64,000 nt of DNA from Xiphydria camelus. Its lineage: Eukaryota > Arthropoda > Insecta > Hymenoptera > Xiphydriidae. The notes beneath the pieces are model-generated. The model did not search any database. It worked only from the letters and a program-made list of their open reading frames with translations, and had not been told where the DNA came from. The stretch spans positions 27,277,470 through 27,341,469 of the forward strand of contig OY783197.1 of NCBI GenBank assembly GCA_963678675.1, written 5' to 3'. Shown here piece by piece: positions 37,201-49,681 of this stretch (its first letter is position 1; each line of letters starts with the position of its first letter). The position numbers and the translations under genes are program-made.

Positions 37201-38826
37201 GGATAAGCGGCTGGTGGCGCATATCCAAGATACGGGTCGTGGTAATGATCGAAACCGACCATGTAAGGGTCTGCCGCGTATCGTGGATCGGCATGTTGAT
37301 ATTCCTGGGACATTAATGGCACTGACATGTAACTAACGGCTCCTGGGTCCGGTTTCATGTGCGAAACCTCACGCACTACTTCCGTTACAGTTGTTACCTG
37401 GAAGACGTAGAAATGAGATTACGATATGTACGAAGAGTGGTAATTAATTCTGTTCCTTCGGCCTTACTATATATCGGTAGATAAATTATTTCCAACGGGC
37501 ATTGAATGGCATTGTAAGTCGCATTTTTTGAAAGTCGTATTTGTAAAGATACTATTGTAACTATTGATACTATGCTATATTTTCCTTAAAATTCCGTCCT
37601 CTAGTTAATCTATATTACGGGAAATTATATCAATGCAACCCCTTTTTATTCAGAGTTTAAATTCAATACATACCTACATTTTTTTATAAATTGAAAAGTG
37701 AATATCTCTTATAAATTCTGTTTACAGAATCGACCCCCTACTAGTTGCATTTTACTCGATAACTTAAACTAGTGACGAAGGGTGGAATCTGTGGCCTGTA
37801 GACTATTTGCGACTGGCACAAAGCCAGCTATCCATCTATATTGACCCTCGGAATATCACAGGCCGCTGTTATTGAATCGTCAGCATTGCCGAGCGATCAA
37901 AGTACCTGTACCTGTATAGGTGCTGATTCATGGCGATAATAGCGATTTGATTTTCAAGTTCACACCCATTGCTTACAGAGTATTTCAGTGGTAGATCTGA
38001 ACATAAACGCTACCCCTTCTCTGCTCGATTGATCGACCACCGACCAGTTGCACGTTTCCTAATCAAGTAAACAAAGGAGACGAAATCGGATTCCTCGAAA
38101 AAATTGCTTCCTCCAATCGAGTTTGAAATATGAACTCTAAAGTTCCAGCAACGAACGATTGATCGCATCAGCGGGTTAAAAAGAAATCTCCGCTCATCCC
38201 TCGAACCCGATTTGAGTGATCGACCCTTTGCCACTTGCATTTTATTTTATTAAGTACCCAGACGAGCGGAGGAGGATGAGGCCCGTGGTCCGGGAGCCAT
38301 TTACAACTGGCACGAAGCAATCTATCCGTAGCGACCCGCGGGCCAATACGGGGCCCTCTGTTGTTATTCAATTATCACCAATGCCAAACGATATAAGTAT
38401 ATGCGCGAGTAATGACTAATGGCAGTAATAACTTAATATTCAAATTGCCTTCAAGGTAGGCTGGGCAACCTTCTATTATACTTGTCTCGTTTTTTCTCTT
38501 TTATTTACTCCGGTCCCACGGGTTCCATCTACCACTCTCGGAGTGTAAGAAATGAAGAAATGCATACTTGTTGGGAAGTTTGCTGTTTATGGGTTCGGAT
38601 GAGGAGTGGGTCATCCTGTACCGACAGGTGAGACGAATGCAGAGAATGGGTGTCCGCCTGACCATTGCTCCCGTGATAGTCGGTGTCGTTCTGTCCACTG
38701 GAATTAACAGATGAAAGTTATTAATGACATTAATACGAGAGTTGGATATAGACATTGCATAGTCACAGAAGTGGATATACTTACGTATATTGTGGCATAT
38801 CGGGACCTTTTTCTTGTAGAACTCGT
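25261..38826 (-). CDS. p120ctn: p120/delta-catenin, armadillo-repeat cadherin partner (5' end not resolved)
   Basis: Thirteen exons join into 953 codons with matching phases: 38826-38785, 38697-38568, 37397-37112, 36353-36228, 35753-35694, 34301-33679, 33519-33132, 31414-31101, 30715-30412, 29851-29713, 29384-29273, 29103-29008 and 25503-25261. Numbering from the first full codon, residues 1-300 are a His/Pro/Tyr-rich linker ([19 protein letters not shown]). Residues about 300-780 are armadillo repeats: [132 protein letters not shown] and DAGGVERL all match CTNND1/2/ARVCF. A Gly/Val/Gln-rich tail ends in DSWV, the PDZ ligand of vertebrate delta-catenins. p120 proteins bind the juxtamembrane tail of cadherin, stabilise it and tune Rho GTPases. 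The first exon starts with a split codon, so at least one upstream coding exon is missing. Confidence 0.94.
25503..25521 (-). promoter_or_regulatory. (UG)n tract abutting the 3' splice site of the last catenin exon
   Basis: On the transcribed strand the intron ends in a run of about six GT repeats (plus-strand AC repeat at 25509-25520), then TTGCAG at the exon start, 25503. This replaces a normal pyrimidine tract. UG repeats next to a weak 3' splice site are known binding sites for TDP-43-type proteins (CFTR exon 9 is the classic case). Control of inclusion of the DSWV exon is inference. Confidence 0.55.
25504..29007 (-). other. 3.5 kb intron before the PDZ-ligand exon of p120-catenin
   Basis: The longest intron between resolved coding exons. 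No internal exon with matching phase was found. Open frames at 27324-27572 and 27727-28023 show no conserved motifs. It is AT-rich except close to the last exon. Confidence 0.5.
29008..29103 (-). other. Symmetric 96-nt exon of p120-catenin, possible cassette
   Basis: This exon encodes 32 residues (from [14 protein letters not shown] to FPANP). It starts and ends in phase 0, so skipping it keeps the frame into the DSWV exon. Whether it is alternatively spliced cannot be seen from genomic DNA. Confidence 0.7.
30974..31068 (-). promoter_or_regulatory. C/U-rich intronic tract downstream of an armadillo exon
   Basis: The plus strand shows runs such as GAAAAGGGGG, ATAGGGGAA and AGAGGGGAAC, so the catenin pre-mRNA has repeated CCCC and CCCCU blocks 33-127 nt after the 5' splice site at 31101. 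Such tracts can bind PTB- or PCBP-like factors. Function is not shown. Confidence 0.35.
31415..33131 (-). other. 1.7 kb intron within the armadillo region of p120-catenin
   Basis: It lies between the exon ending APAKG and the exon starting [10 protein letters not shown]-rich, with no additional exon or repeat recognised. Confidence 0.55.
35694..35753 (-). other. 60-nt symmetric exon of p120-catenin, likely cassette
   Basis: It encodes [20 protein letters not shown] and has phase 1 at both ends, with strong splice signals (TTTAG acceptor, GTAAGA donor). The exons before and after also meet in frame without it (TAT-G joined to AC-GAG). It lies just N-terminal to the armadillo-containing exon, a region where vertebrate CTNND genes are alternatively spliced. 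Confidence 0.7.
36228..36353 (-). other. 126-nt symmetric exon of p120-catenin, likely cassette
   Basis: It encodes [18 protein letters not shown] and onward to PGGPGDQY, rich in Tyr, Pro and Gly. Both ends are phase 1, so it can be skipped alone or together with the 60-nt exon downstream without a frameshift. Its upstream intron contains the foldback element at 36590-37020. Confidence 0.7.
36590..37020. mobile_element. Near-perfect foldback element of about 430 bp in a catenin intron
   Basis: The left arm (about 36590-36773) and right arm (about 36842-37020) are inverted copies with roughly 80-85% identity by eye. They share GATCATTAAAGTGGAATG, TTTGGTTTTT, AGTTAAAAG/AATTAAAAG and CAGAAAA blocks in order. 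The loop is about 68 nt. It sits 92 bp beyond the 5' splice site of the exon ending at 37112 and fills more than half of a 758-nt intron. No coding capacity; target site duplications were not resolved. Confidence 0.85.
37737..38460. repeat. Diverged intronic duplication in p120-catenin
   Basis: Two units, about 37737-37965 and 38218-38455, align in order through degenerate blocks: AGTTGCATTTTA/ACTTGCATTTTA, ACTGGCACAAAG/ACTGGCACGAAG, GCTATCC/TCTATCC, GCTGTTATTGAAT/TTGTTATTCAAT and CATTGCCGAGCGAT/AATGCCAAACGAT. A partial third unit begins with GATCGACCACCGACCAGTTGC at about 38030. The units lie between catenin exons. Confidence 0.55.
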
Positions 38827-41800
38827 CTGTAACGAAATGAAATATTGCGGTGATGACAATGCGTTTTTACTGACGAAACATCTAATATTTTCTTCTACAG
38901 AACTGACAGAGAGAAATTCTCTGCTGCGTTAATATTTACAAATACTTATTCATGCTTCTTTTACTATTACTTTCACTTTTACTTTAGGTGTGTATAACTT
39001 TGCTCAAGTTTACAAATCTGCAATATAAGAAATTATCGAGGAAATCGAATTCTTGAGTACAATAGTATTAACGTGAAGCGAAGGAAAATGATTATCAAAA
39101 TCTGAACAACAAAATATAATTATGAATACATGCATATCGTCTTTATAGGAATGTAAGACATTGTGAACAAGTTGAACATTTCATTCAACTGAGAAACATT
39201 GAACTATCTATGATAATACAAGCAACATGCCGAATGCGACTAGGTCGTGTAAAAATAATAGCAGTAAAAACATTATTTATTCATAAAACAAGTCATTGGA
39301 TGCTTTGAAAATGATAAAGCCAGATCATATATGCGCATTGACAAACACGTAATAAGGTCCATAAGTAGAAGCTTCGTATTCATGTTGAATACCTATATGC
39401 ATCTGCTATATGTATAGACATAAAAATGTACAAATGCAAGCGTGATGTAGAAATGACGCGCTTATATGACGCTAAAATGTTAGTTTCTCGCTCTCACGCA
39501 TACAATTTCCACGCACAGCATCAGTCTATGATCCTGTGTGCGTTAGAAGCAGTCCAGAACTCTGATTCTGTAACTTGTCATGCGGAGTAATAAAGCTGCG
39601 AGTGATAGGCAACGGCGGTTATTCACGTCACACCATTACCTCATTGCAAGCATCAACCTTCTTTATCGCCCATGACTTTCATGGGACGCGTTACAAAATC
39701 AGGTCTCGGTGTGTCTATCTATTTGAGATATAGGTATGTCGTGTAATATCGTGATCGTAAGTTATTATGGGAATTCGTCGCAGTCTAACTTCAATAAAAA
39801 GTAATCATTTTTTCTTTCCAGATCGGTATAAGCGTGATATTTTTGTGAATAAGATGGGGATAAAACTTCGGTAAAATGAGTATATCTAATGCGTGGTAAA
39901 GTAGAATAAAAGTGGAACATTTGTTTTTTCAAAATGATATGAAAATGAAAACAAAAAATTGTCCATCTCGTGTGCAATAACAAGTAACAGCTGTGCGAAT
40001 TAAAATTTCGATTTTAGAAATAATACTGCATATAATAATGTTGACTTATATGGATTTTTATGTATTTTAAATTTGGTTCGATAGTGTATAATTCATTTAT
40101 TTTTAGATCTCTCATAAAATTGGATAAATTTTATGAGAAAAAAAAAGATTAAGATTAGTCAAAGTTTCTCCTCGCGAGCGCAATATCGTTACTTTGCCAA
40201 TAATATTGCGTCGACTGTGAACAATTAGAGAAAGTGCGCCTAAATAGTCTCCGCGCCATTTACAATAGCAGTATCTATTATAAATTAGAGAATTTCTAGA
40301 TGCAGCTACGACGCAACTGGACGGAAATAGAACGCCCAGCGAAAGTGGCAACGTTTTCGGTGAATTGTACAAAATGATTGTCCTGAGCGGCGAGAAGTAA
40401 TCAAAATCGTGAAGTTTTGTCGTCTTACCATGAAATCAAATAAATACAAGAATATAGAGAATAGTTCTTCTTTTCAAGAGCATTTCTTGAAAATATGATC
40501 TACAGAAGCCTTTTTCAGTCAAATTAAGTACCTATAACATAATTAATAATTTACTAAGACGGATTTACAAATTTCATATCAGACACAAACAAAAATATTG
40601 TTCAAACTACCTACTAAATTAAGACCATATTATAATCAATATCTTCCGTAAATTACAATGCTCAATAATAATTTTGTACCCATTTCTAATATAATTTATT
40701 AACAAAAGCTATTTTACTCCGAGAGCCACCTTACTCCGGTCTCTCCTAATTGACTAATTAAAGCTACTAGGGCGTGCGCGTTCAGGATGCAGGGATACGA
40801 AACAGGACAACGCCAGAAATAATGAATCAACTACCCGAATGAACAACGACTGCTGTATGAACTAAAACGACTGAGCATGCTGCGAAGTGCAATATTTGCA
40901 CTGGTATCGAGAAGTTATTCATTCATAAAATTGAGAAACTCGAATTTCGAACATTAACGACGTCCTTTCAAATAGCATGGACCGCGGGATTGGTTGATCA
41001 ATGCAGTCAAAAAATCGATGTAAGCGAACAGACGGATTTTTGAAATTCGTAATAAATGTCTACAAATTTTTGACGGACAAAGAAATGCCGCTTATTTCAA
41101 ACAAAACTTTTATAATCGATGCAATAATGACGATTAAAGTATGAAATTGCAAACAATTTTACGATTCTTTACACGCTATTGACCGAAAATTAAAATTGGC
41201 CAAAAACTGTAGATTGCATTTGTCTTGGTCAGTCGATATTTTTATCTTACAAATTATTTTAAAAAAATAAGAATGCTGGAAAAACTTCAAGTCGATACTT
41301 CAGTAGAAAAATCGATTTCATTGCGAATGCGTCTAGAGGAGTCCATTTGGAAAATCGTTCTGTAACTATTTCCGCCTCACCTCTTACATCGATCTCCCAG
41401 AACCGACTTTACCGCATCGCGCAAATTCTTAGAATAGACTGCGAAATATTCCTGGCTTTCTCGCGAACGTTTCGCATACCGCGTCACGGGTATAGCCTCC
41501 GATCGAGCAGCAGCAACCAATAAAACTGACATACACAAGAGCGCTCGATCGGAGGGGCATCAATCCGAAGTGAATAACCTCTCGATTGGGTCGGATTAGT
41601 CACCTTTGCGTGATCTCGGTACGCGTTATGTTGTGCTCCTGCCTCTGCTCAATCCGCCGATTCACCAGCCTGATATTCATTGCAACACGACATCGTTAAT
41701 ATCGCAATAAAAGAAAAAAAGGGACCGATAAATTAGGTTACGATCGTTATTAACGAACGCTACCGCCTTCCTCGAAGTACGAGTATTATACCAACATCGT

Positions 41801-44800
41801 CGCGATTAACTACCGCGGTGTTACAAAATTCATACAGTTCAGCGAGGATGCGCTGCAAATTATCAAGCCGTCGCTCAGGATTAATTAGTTTCGCTATCCT
41901 CCAGTCGTCGTGCGTAATACTCGGCATGCGAGTTTCTGACGGTACGATATACGGAGGCCGTGGTGTGTCTATGCGGGAGGAGGGATCCGACGTGTGTGCA
42001 ATTTGTCTCGCGGGTCCAGCTAGGTGCGTCTGTTCCGGGATGTGACGAGTTCACGACTAATTGGGGATTTGCGCCGAATTGGATGATACCCGAGTATGTG
42101 GAATATAGGTACTTACTTGCCGTTAAAGAAAGTAAGTGAACTGAAAAAGTTTGACAATTTTAACTTCTCAAGGTCTCTGGCTCGACCTTTTCGCCTTTTT
42201 CAATCGTAATCTCGGAAACCACCTGGCAAAGTGATGATGTACATAGGTAAATAATGTATTTGCGCCCTGTGTTTTATGAGAAGCACCCCTATGCAATGGG
42301 ATGCAACTTATAATGGGATCCAAAGCTGCGCGTACATAGGGAACCACAGACAGAATTCCGTGCAAGTGTTTCGTCGAGTTCACCGCACATATGAACACAT
42401 TTAAGATTACACATAGGCTAATGAAGGCTGGGACTTTTATGACGTAGCTGTACTTCTAAGAATATGTCCGTCGAGCTGGTAGCACAACCCCGGCAGGATC
42501 AAACGAAACATGCCAAACGAGAATTTGTTGCCTATTTATTGAAAAGTAGTTCTCACTATTTAAAACTCGTTACTCCAGTCGTTCGTGAAAAAATGATAAC
42601 TATGCCAGCTTAATATATCAAGCTGGGAAAATAATACAAAGGCAAAATATCTAAATTTCATTATAACATGTAAAGAAATATGGAAAATATAAGGAAAAAC
42701 TGCCTGATAATAAGTTCATATAAAAACATAGAAAGAAAACGGGCACAACATTAGAAGAATCCGAAATATTACTTTGTTTTTAATTAATTTTTAATGCGTC
42801 TTTTATGTTACTATTCCAGCTTGATATGAAATCAGCATCGTTTTCATTTCTGCGAAAACGACCGGGGCAACAAAATAAAACTATATTTACTAAAAACTAA
42901 TTAGCAACAAATAGGCAATGCATTCTCCCATATGTTTCCATTTATCGTGCAGGAGTTATACTGTCAGTTTGTCGGATATCCCAATGACAGCTGTTACAGT
43001 ATCCGAAGTAAACGTTCAGTTTACAAAGAATGACCCTCTGCACATCGACCTACTATGAATTCTCGATCGAATATCGTGGAGACGCGGTGATCACGATGGT
43101 TTCATGCCAAAACGTGCAACAGTGCGCCGTGTATAAAGGAGAAAACTGCTTACGATTGTGGCGACTGCAAAGCTCAGATCGGTAGAGCATCCGTGTACAG
43201 CCCAAAACAGGAATCAGTAAAGAAATCGGTCATTTCTTTCGTGCCGTAATTCTCGCGTGAATTTTTAGCAGGAAATTGAATTTTACGGAGTAACGCTTCG
43301 AAACGATATCACGGAAAAGATGTTCTCCGATTGATGTGTTGGAGGAAAGGCGATCGAGACCGTCGAACGAACACGCGATTCATTGCATTCAATGAAGGAA
43401 TAATAATACAGAAAGGAAGAGCAAGTTACATTTCAGAAAGCGTTAGAAAGGAGGAAGGCCAGAAGGAGGAGCGCCGATGAATCTGAGAACAAAAGAGATA
43501 TCGCGTTCGAAACTAAATTTCGCGTACCGGGATTCTCCGATTCAAATGCAAATTTGCGAACTCAGTCGCAATTGAATTTTTCTCTTGCGTAAGCCGCGAG
43601 CCGACACGACCCGACGACGCGACGTTGTCGTCGAAGTAAAATTGACAGTTTCAAAATGGAAAAGACGGAATGTCGCGTTCGTATGCGTGCGGCATCGGAC
43701 CGATAATCAAATCGAATTCGGGGACAGAGAGAACAATTGCAATTACATTTTTAACACATATGTACTGTGGATCCAGATTTAAATAACACGAGAGAAATGT
43801 ATGAAAATAGTGTTTATGGTAGAAGATATGAAATTTTTATCAGCCGTGACATATTTTCGACGATCTTTGATTACCTTCTAAATTATACATTGGAACTTAA
43901 AAATTTAGTAACAGGAAAATCTTTTTAAAAAAATAAACATGATGTGTCAAGTTATATGTATACATTCAATATAAATGTTTGCACGTGTTTCGTGACAATT
44001 TCCTGGTAAATATGTCAATATTAAATTCCAAATATTCCTTTTGAAAAAAAAACCGCTGCAAAGTTGTATAGTCAAATACTAGTGCAACGTACGTATGTAT
44101 GTACGTGTCGATACACTACAAATCCCCGAGACAACAATCGTATTCCTCCAATGACTTATTGATGACTAGACCGCGAACCCGACGAATGTGCGATATAGAT
44201 ACAGTGAGACTTCTCTTATTTCTCTCTCCCCCTCCATACGCGTATCCCCCATTTCACTATTTTCTCCTCAACTTCTTCGACATCACGCGTATATACGTCC
44301 TCTTACTTTGTCCATTATCAACAGAGAGCACACAAGAGAAAGAGAGAGAAAGAGATTTCTTTATCTCTTTAACGCCCGCCCCTGTCGTTAGAGTGGGGGA
44401 AGTTTCTCTAATCGCTCGTTCCCAAGAATTAAAGCTCTAACTGGAAGAAATAAGGGAAGGTGTACTGTATATGTCTTTCGTAACTTTTGCCAACGAGTTA
44501 GCCGAATTAACTTCTATTATCAACCCGTGATAAGAGTCTATGCAATACTTCTCCTTTCAGTATTTCTCCTTCACTTTACCTTGCAGTTTTATTTGAATGA
44601 TGATTCTCTCACGATTTGTCAAGAGTTATCCTGTAATTTCGTAAATACCACAACGACATCGTGACTTACAGTCATCGATGAATGAAAGACACGGGAGAAA
44701 CGGTAGTCTAATAATAGCGTGGAGGCAACTTTCGCAAAGCTGATGGTGACAACGTCGATCGCAATAGCGATACGAAGAGAGATTTTGTATTCTGGGAGTA

Positions 44801-45758
44801 GAATTTTCCTCCTGTACTTTTTTCGTAGCCTACCAAGTCCCCTTAATGATGCAAAATGGCGGGGATTTATACGGAAATGTTTCGCAAATTAAAGCACATA
44901 CGATAGGATATAATGCAAATGGGCGGCTGGGAGATTATGAAATAGAATATTCTCGCTGTATTATTCTACATTAGCATATTCGGAGGAAAAAATAGTTTTG
45001 CAATGACTATTTTGCCAACTCAATAGTTACGAAGACCGGAAAATGTTATTATGAGAATCTTTCAAGGTCATGTTGAACTTAAATTTTTGAAAATGCAATT
45101 ATTCGTCATTTCTTTCAATCTTCTATTCTAATATATTTCGATAAACCATCGATTATGTAACTTTTTCGATGAATTTTTCTTTCATTCGTCGCCCAAAGCC
45201 TTAACCCGCAAAACATTTTCTTTGTTTCATTCCCACAAAAGCATTCCAGAAATATCTCTGCAACGTGAAGCGTTTACCCTAGTAACGTTTCCAAGAAACG
45301 TTTCTTCTATGCCGTACACGAAACGTTTATCGGAAATATTGCAAGGGCAGGACATTTCACGTGGCAAAAAACGTTTCTTTAATAACTCCGATTTGAAATG
45401 AAACAAGAAAAATGTTTAACGAAAATGTTGCATGACTTGAAGCATATTTTTCTTTTCATTAGATCGTAGCTACCATTATAATATGCAAACTTTTAAATTC
45501 GCCCATTCCAAATCTGACGTTTTAAATAACGCGAACAATTTTTTTTCATTAAAAAAACTAATACCCGAGAATTTATTGAAAAGCCTAGAAAATACCTTTA
45601 TCATCCCAGAAATGAAATTGTAAATCCAATAAGAATACTCGATCGACGTAAATTATGATTAGCGAAGCTTTTTTGTCAGCTACAGAAGACAAATGACAAT
45701 TTAAAGAATGGAAGGCACTCTTTTCAATGATCGTCATAAAACATCAGAATATACTTAC
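38827..45758. other. Intronic or 5' region of the catenin gene without a resolved exon
   Basis: About 6.9 kb upstream of the first resolved catenin exon. A consensus minus-strand donor (GTAAGTACC) follows CGGCAA at about 42117. The only nearby acceptor gives a 24-nt exon that does not fit the required phases. GC-rich stretches at about 41390-42060 may be regulatory. No transposon was identified. Confidence 0.4.
45284..45377. promoter_or_regulatory. Cluster of four AACGTTT(C/A) words
   Basis: AACGTTTC occurs at 45284-45291, 45297-45304 and 45370-45377, and AACGTTTA at 45322-45329. Four copies in 94 bp is dense for an 8-mer. Two copies extend to AAACGTTTC. A transcription-factor binding cluster is possible; the factor is unknown. 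Confidence 0.35.
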
Positions 45759-45836
45759 AGACAGGAGTCAACCAGCTGGTTGTTTGACATAGCAGCTGAT
45801 CTTCGTCGCTCACTCCTGGATCCTGGACGATTTCAC
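45759..45836 (-). other. Candidate upstream exon, possibly of p120-catenin
   Basis: Minus-strand stretch with a good acceptor (GATTTCAG) and an excellent donor (GTAAGTATA). One frame is open and encodes 25 residues, EIVQDPGVSDEDQLLCQTTS then WLTPV. The two other frames contain stops. It enters with 2 nt and leaves with 1 nt of a split codon. The next resolved catenin exon needs a phase-2 predecessor, so direct splicing would break the frame. Either one more exon lies between, or this belongs to another transcript. Confidence 0.5.
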
Positions 45837-48800
45837 CTGAAATCAGAAAGCCAAAGTGGTCAATTCAACGTTTCTTGAAAAATGTGATTTGACAAACTCG
45901 ATCTCATCATCGTATATATTTCTCATTTCGAAGTTTTATTCAAACATGTATTTCCCTACATATACTGGAAATATTTTCATTTCAAGTAAGCTCCAGTTTT
46001 TACAGACACGTAGACATTACCAAATACAGCGCGTGCGTCATTAAGGTTAATTTAGCCATATAAGTAAGTATTTCGTTCGCCGCTACCTCGGCCCATCGCG
46101 AGATCTCACCTCATTTTACTCGGGTTCCTGACCACCGTAGTAAATCACGTTAGCTTGTGGCGCGTACCGGCACAATAGTGTTCCGTTTCATCGAACTTTC
46201 CCCCGGAAATATTTCAGCCATTTCGAGTTCACCTAATTGCGCCGGAGAACCATGCGACGTGGTTACATCGCACGCGGGAATATGAAACATTGAAATCAGC
46301 GGAAAAGACTGCGCGGACGTGAGTCAGATTGTGTAAAGATCGTGCGAGATTGTGTATCTGAGATTCGTGGAAGCTGTTGAGGGATACGAAAAGTGGAACG
46401 CTTCTAAATCGACATGGGGAACCGAACGCGGGGATCGAATGACCTCTCTCTCTCTCTCTCGTTCATATCAGACGTACGCGGAAAGCTCATTTGACGTTTG
46501 GAGCCTGGTGCGCGCCGCGTCTCTGTCCCGGCATTGTTTGCCGCGTCGAGCCGCAAGGCTTCCGTCGTTTACGTTTACGTCTGGTGTACGAGTATACCTA
46601 TCGATCGGACGCCAGGCTCCTATTTACGTTACTCAACACCTCTAGTGCGAAAACAAAAGCGTTTAGGAGAACACTAAAAGCGGGTGCTAAAGCACGTGTA
46701 TACCACGTTCGGCTATTGCATTCAGACCGATTTAATTTGAGGTACTGGGTGACTACGACGAGGTAGTTTTCTCGAGCTAATCGTTGACGCGCGAGGGAAG
46801 TCTAAATATTATACTTTCAATATGGTTGTCGGGACGTCAAGCTTCATTTAGCTGTGACTATCAACGAATTAATTATATCGTTAGTTTGATAGGAATGTTA
46901 TTAATCGATAAATATGTAATCGTATCTTTCTGAATTTCTTTTGTAACTGTAAAATATAGTTCCTCGATATGTGTGATGGAACTGTATGTATTTCATTCTG
47001 GGCGCAATGGATTTTAAAGTTTCAACTTTGAATTACGGTATTTGAAATCGCCAATTGCAAATTTATAGCTTTAATTACGGAATGAATGAAGCGTAATTTC
47101 TGCCTTGTACTTTTGATTTCAATCAGATCTATTAAATTCGTCATTTTGTATTTGACGAATTCAAATTTCGGATTCCAAAAGATCTCGGAAGTGAATTTTT
47201 TTTTAACGAAAACTGGAGCGCTGTAAATTCCTTGCAATTGCGCTCTCCGAAAGATTAATCAGTAGTGGTACGAGTTCAATTTTATAGAAAATTTTGCTTA
47301 CAGCACACTTCCGGTCGATATAAAGTTTATTTAGCAGTCGTGGACCGCGCGAATGACGAAACGGAGAGCCGGAAGTCCACGCGGACAACGATGTGATACT
47401 GTTAGCCACAATAGCGAACCGCTATTGTCCTTACCCCGCAGTCTATTTACAGAGGTGCATTCAGGCGTGTTACGAGCAAACGTTCGATACTCATCACGAT
47501 ACTTCGAGCTATAAAAAAAATACTCGAATGGCATTCCTGCTAATTTATACGTCGACGATTACAACAATTCGGACAGATCTAGGAGAAATTGATCGAGATA
47601 TAATCTGGAACATACAATATTCAAGTGCCTGTAATATACTTCCGTCAGTAACCCATTAATGTCAGTAACGTTAAAATGGATTGTCTCATGGTCGAATAAC
47701 TGAACGGTTGAACGTCGTCATCCTTTGACCACGACGCCGAGATCTCCAGTCGACCCGCAATTTGTCCGCAGGTTCGGCTGCGTTCGAGTATGTTCGCGAG
47801 TCGATCGATCGGATCGAGGATCGGATCGGTTACCGGGTGACACTTTCCATTGTCATCGCCAATGCTTTATTGCGCGGCTGTTCGCCATTTCAACGCGAGG
47901 TTTATCGATCGTGGGGAAAATTGGACTGCACGTCCGTATAGATGGGATTTTTTTTTCAAAGAATCGATTCGCAAGGCGAGTTGGCGCGGGAGGTCAGCCC
48001 CTCGTCGCCGCGGAAGGTAATGGGAACGAGGGGTCCACTTCCTACATATGTGAATTATGGAACACGCGGTATAAAGATGAAGACGAGCTATGCGATATAT
48101 CCTGCATACGAGAGATGTGTACATATATGCTTCGTCTGATAGCCATTATATGTATTGTACAGATAGCTATAGCGAAGGTGAATGATACTACTTAAATGAC
48201 GCGGTCGATGTAATAATGGGAACATGGAAATATCATGACGTCAGTGAAATTCTCGTGCGACAATTGGGGACACAGGGCCCGGCCTGGGGCCAAAGCGACG
48301 TGCCTAGACGTTGACGACAGTGCGAATCTGTTTGAGCGAAATGTATTTTTTTACAGTGGTATAACTCAGAGAACATAGTTTTCAAGTTACTACCGCGAAG
48401 AAGTTTGATGAGCAATCTCGTATTGATCATCGCTATTTCAAAAAATAAAAAAAAACAACGTACTTTTTGAGGACATTTACAGACAGAGGTCATTTTTAAT
48501 GCTTTAAAAGATACACATTTCAAACCTTTTATAAAACATTAGAAACAATTGATGTATTTATATAAGTCGAAATAAAATTGTTATAATTCGGCTACGATTT
48601 AATTTTCTTAACAGAAGAAAAAACACGTCAAAGTTTTAAATGATCTAGGTTGAAGTATTTTTATTTATTTCATTTATTGTTTTTTAGCTAACATCTACGT
48701 AAAAAAAATAAATGTACAAAACTTTCTTAATCCACTGTATTTATATTATAGTATTCACTTGCGTAGATTTTCAAAATATATTTCTCTCGTTTTCACAAAA

Positions 48801-49384
48801 TTTTATTTCGATACCATAGGTAGATACCAATTGTAACAGGGTTGCGTGTTTGCAGTCAAATTCTACTCAGGCTAAAAAGTTCATTATTATACCAAATAAT
48901 TCCACCAGTTTTCTCTTATGAAACTACTCTATTTATAATTGATCCAACTACATTCTTCATTTGGCAAAGACACTTAAAAAAACGTCGCGTTAGTTTACGT
49001 CGAATCAGGTTTGGTTAGATTACCCGAAAATTTAATTTCGACCATGCTTTCGGTGCGAGTGGGTAATCGGAGGAAATGCTCTTTGACAGTATAAGCTGGC
49101 TTGGCGGATAGAAGGTCGAGTAAGTACTGGGAGACTCCACACTGTGCTCGGTATAGGTCCACGACCCGCCAGTAGTTATTTCTTTCGAGTCAGCCTCGCA
49201 GAGCTAGAGTTACGCTAAAATTCTCTCTTTCCGAGCGCTGATAAGAATAACTTTTACAGGCGGTTATGGAATATTTGTAGCTCTTTTAGCGAAATTTTTC
49301 CGCAAATGAGTTACCTAAACTGAAGAAGATCAAATTTACTTAAATCATTTTTTATTTTACGCGATTTTAGTACTTTATTTAAAT
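45837..49384. other. Non-coding DNA, mixed GC-rich and AT-rich
   Basis: GC-rich blocks at 46060-46620 and 47720-48030 could mark promoters or 5' exons of the catenin gene, but no start codon with a phase-compatible donor to 45836 was found. The 156-codon open frame at 47725-48195 has no family features. Confidence 0.4.
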
Positions 49385-49681
49385 AATATGTTCCCTATAG
49401 ACTCCAAAACGGCTGAATCGATTTTAATGAAATTTTGAAGAAACCTTCAGACGAGCCCAGCGGGTGATTTTGTAATATATAAAAATAGATGCGTGTATAT
49501 TTGTATGTTCTTTATACAAATCTACAGTTTTTATCCGATCTAGATGAAATTTTGCACACGCGCGTGCTTTAAAATAAGGCGGAAAATACTATCTACATTT
49601 GGTTTACAAAACCCACCCGCGCTACCCTGTTCAACCCCCTTGAGCAAAATTTGCACGTGCAACTTTTTAGTTTTTCGCATA
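49385..49681. repeat. Dispersed-repeat-like DNA hosting the 49.7-51.2 kb insertion
   Basis: It contains GCTGAATCGATTTTAATGAA and, about 110 bp later, CCGATCTAGATGAAATTTTG. A similar GGGTTTCGATGAAATTTTGC occurs near 54150. Such cgattttgatgaaattt-type words are common inside insect transposon remnants. The younger TA-flanked element appears inserted at its right edge. Confidence 0.45.

Noticed and set aside
42118..42141. 24-nt minus-strand exon with a consensus GTAAGTACC donor
   Set aside because: It cannot bridge the phases of the exons at 45759 and 38826, and one frame contains a stop. Kept only as a note.
46150..46240. Minus-strand ATG (MAEIFPGESSMKRN) followed by a GT, as a possible catenin first exon
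   Set aside because: Its donor leaves phase 0 while the candidate exon at 45836 needs a phase-1 predecessor. The donor sequence is only moderate.
47725..48195. 156-codon plus-strand frame
   Set aside because: It does not begin at an ATG in the sequence, shows no family features and lies in a GC-rich island. Probably chance.
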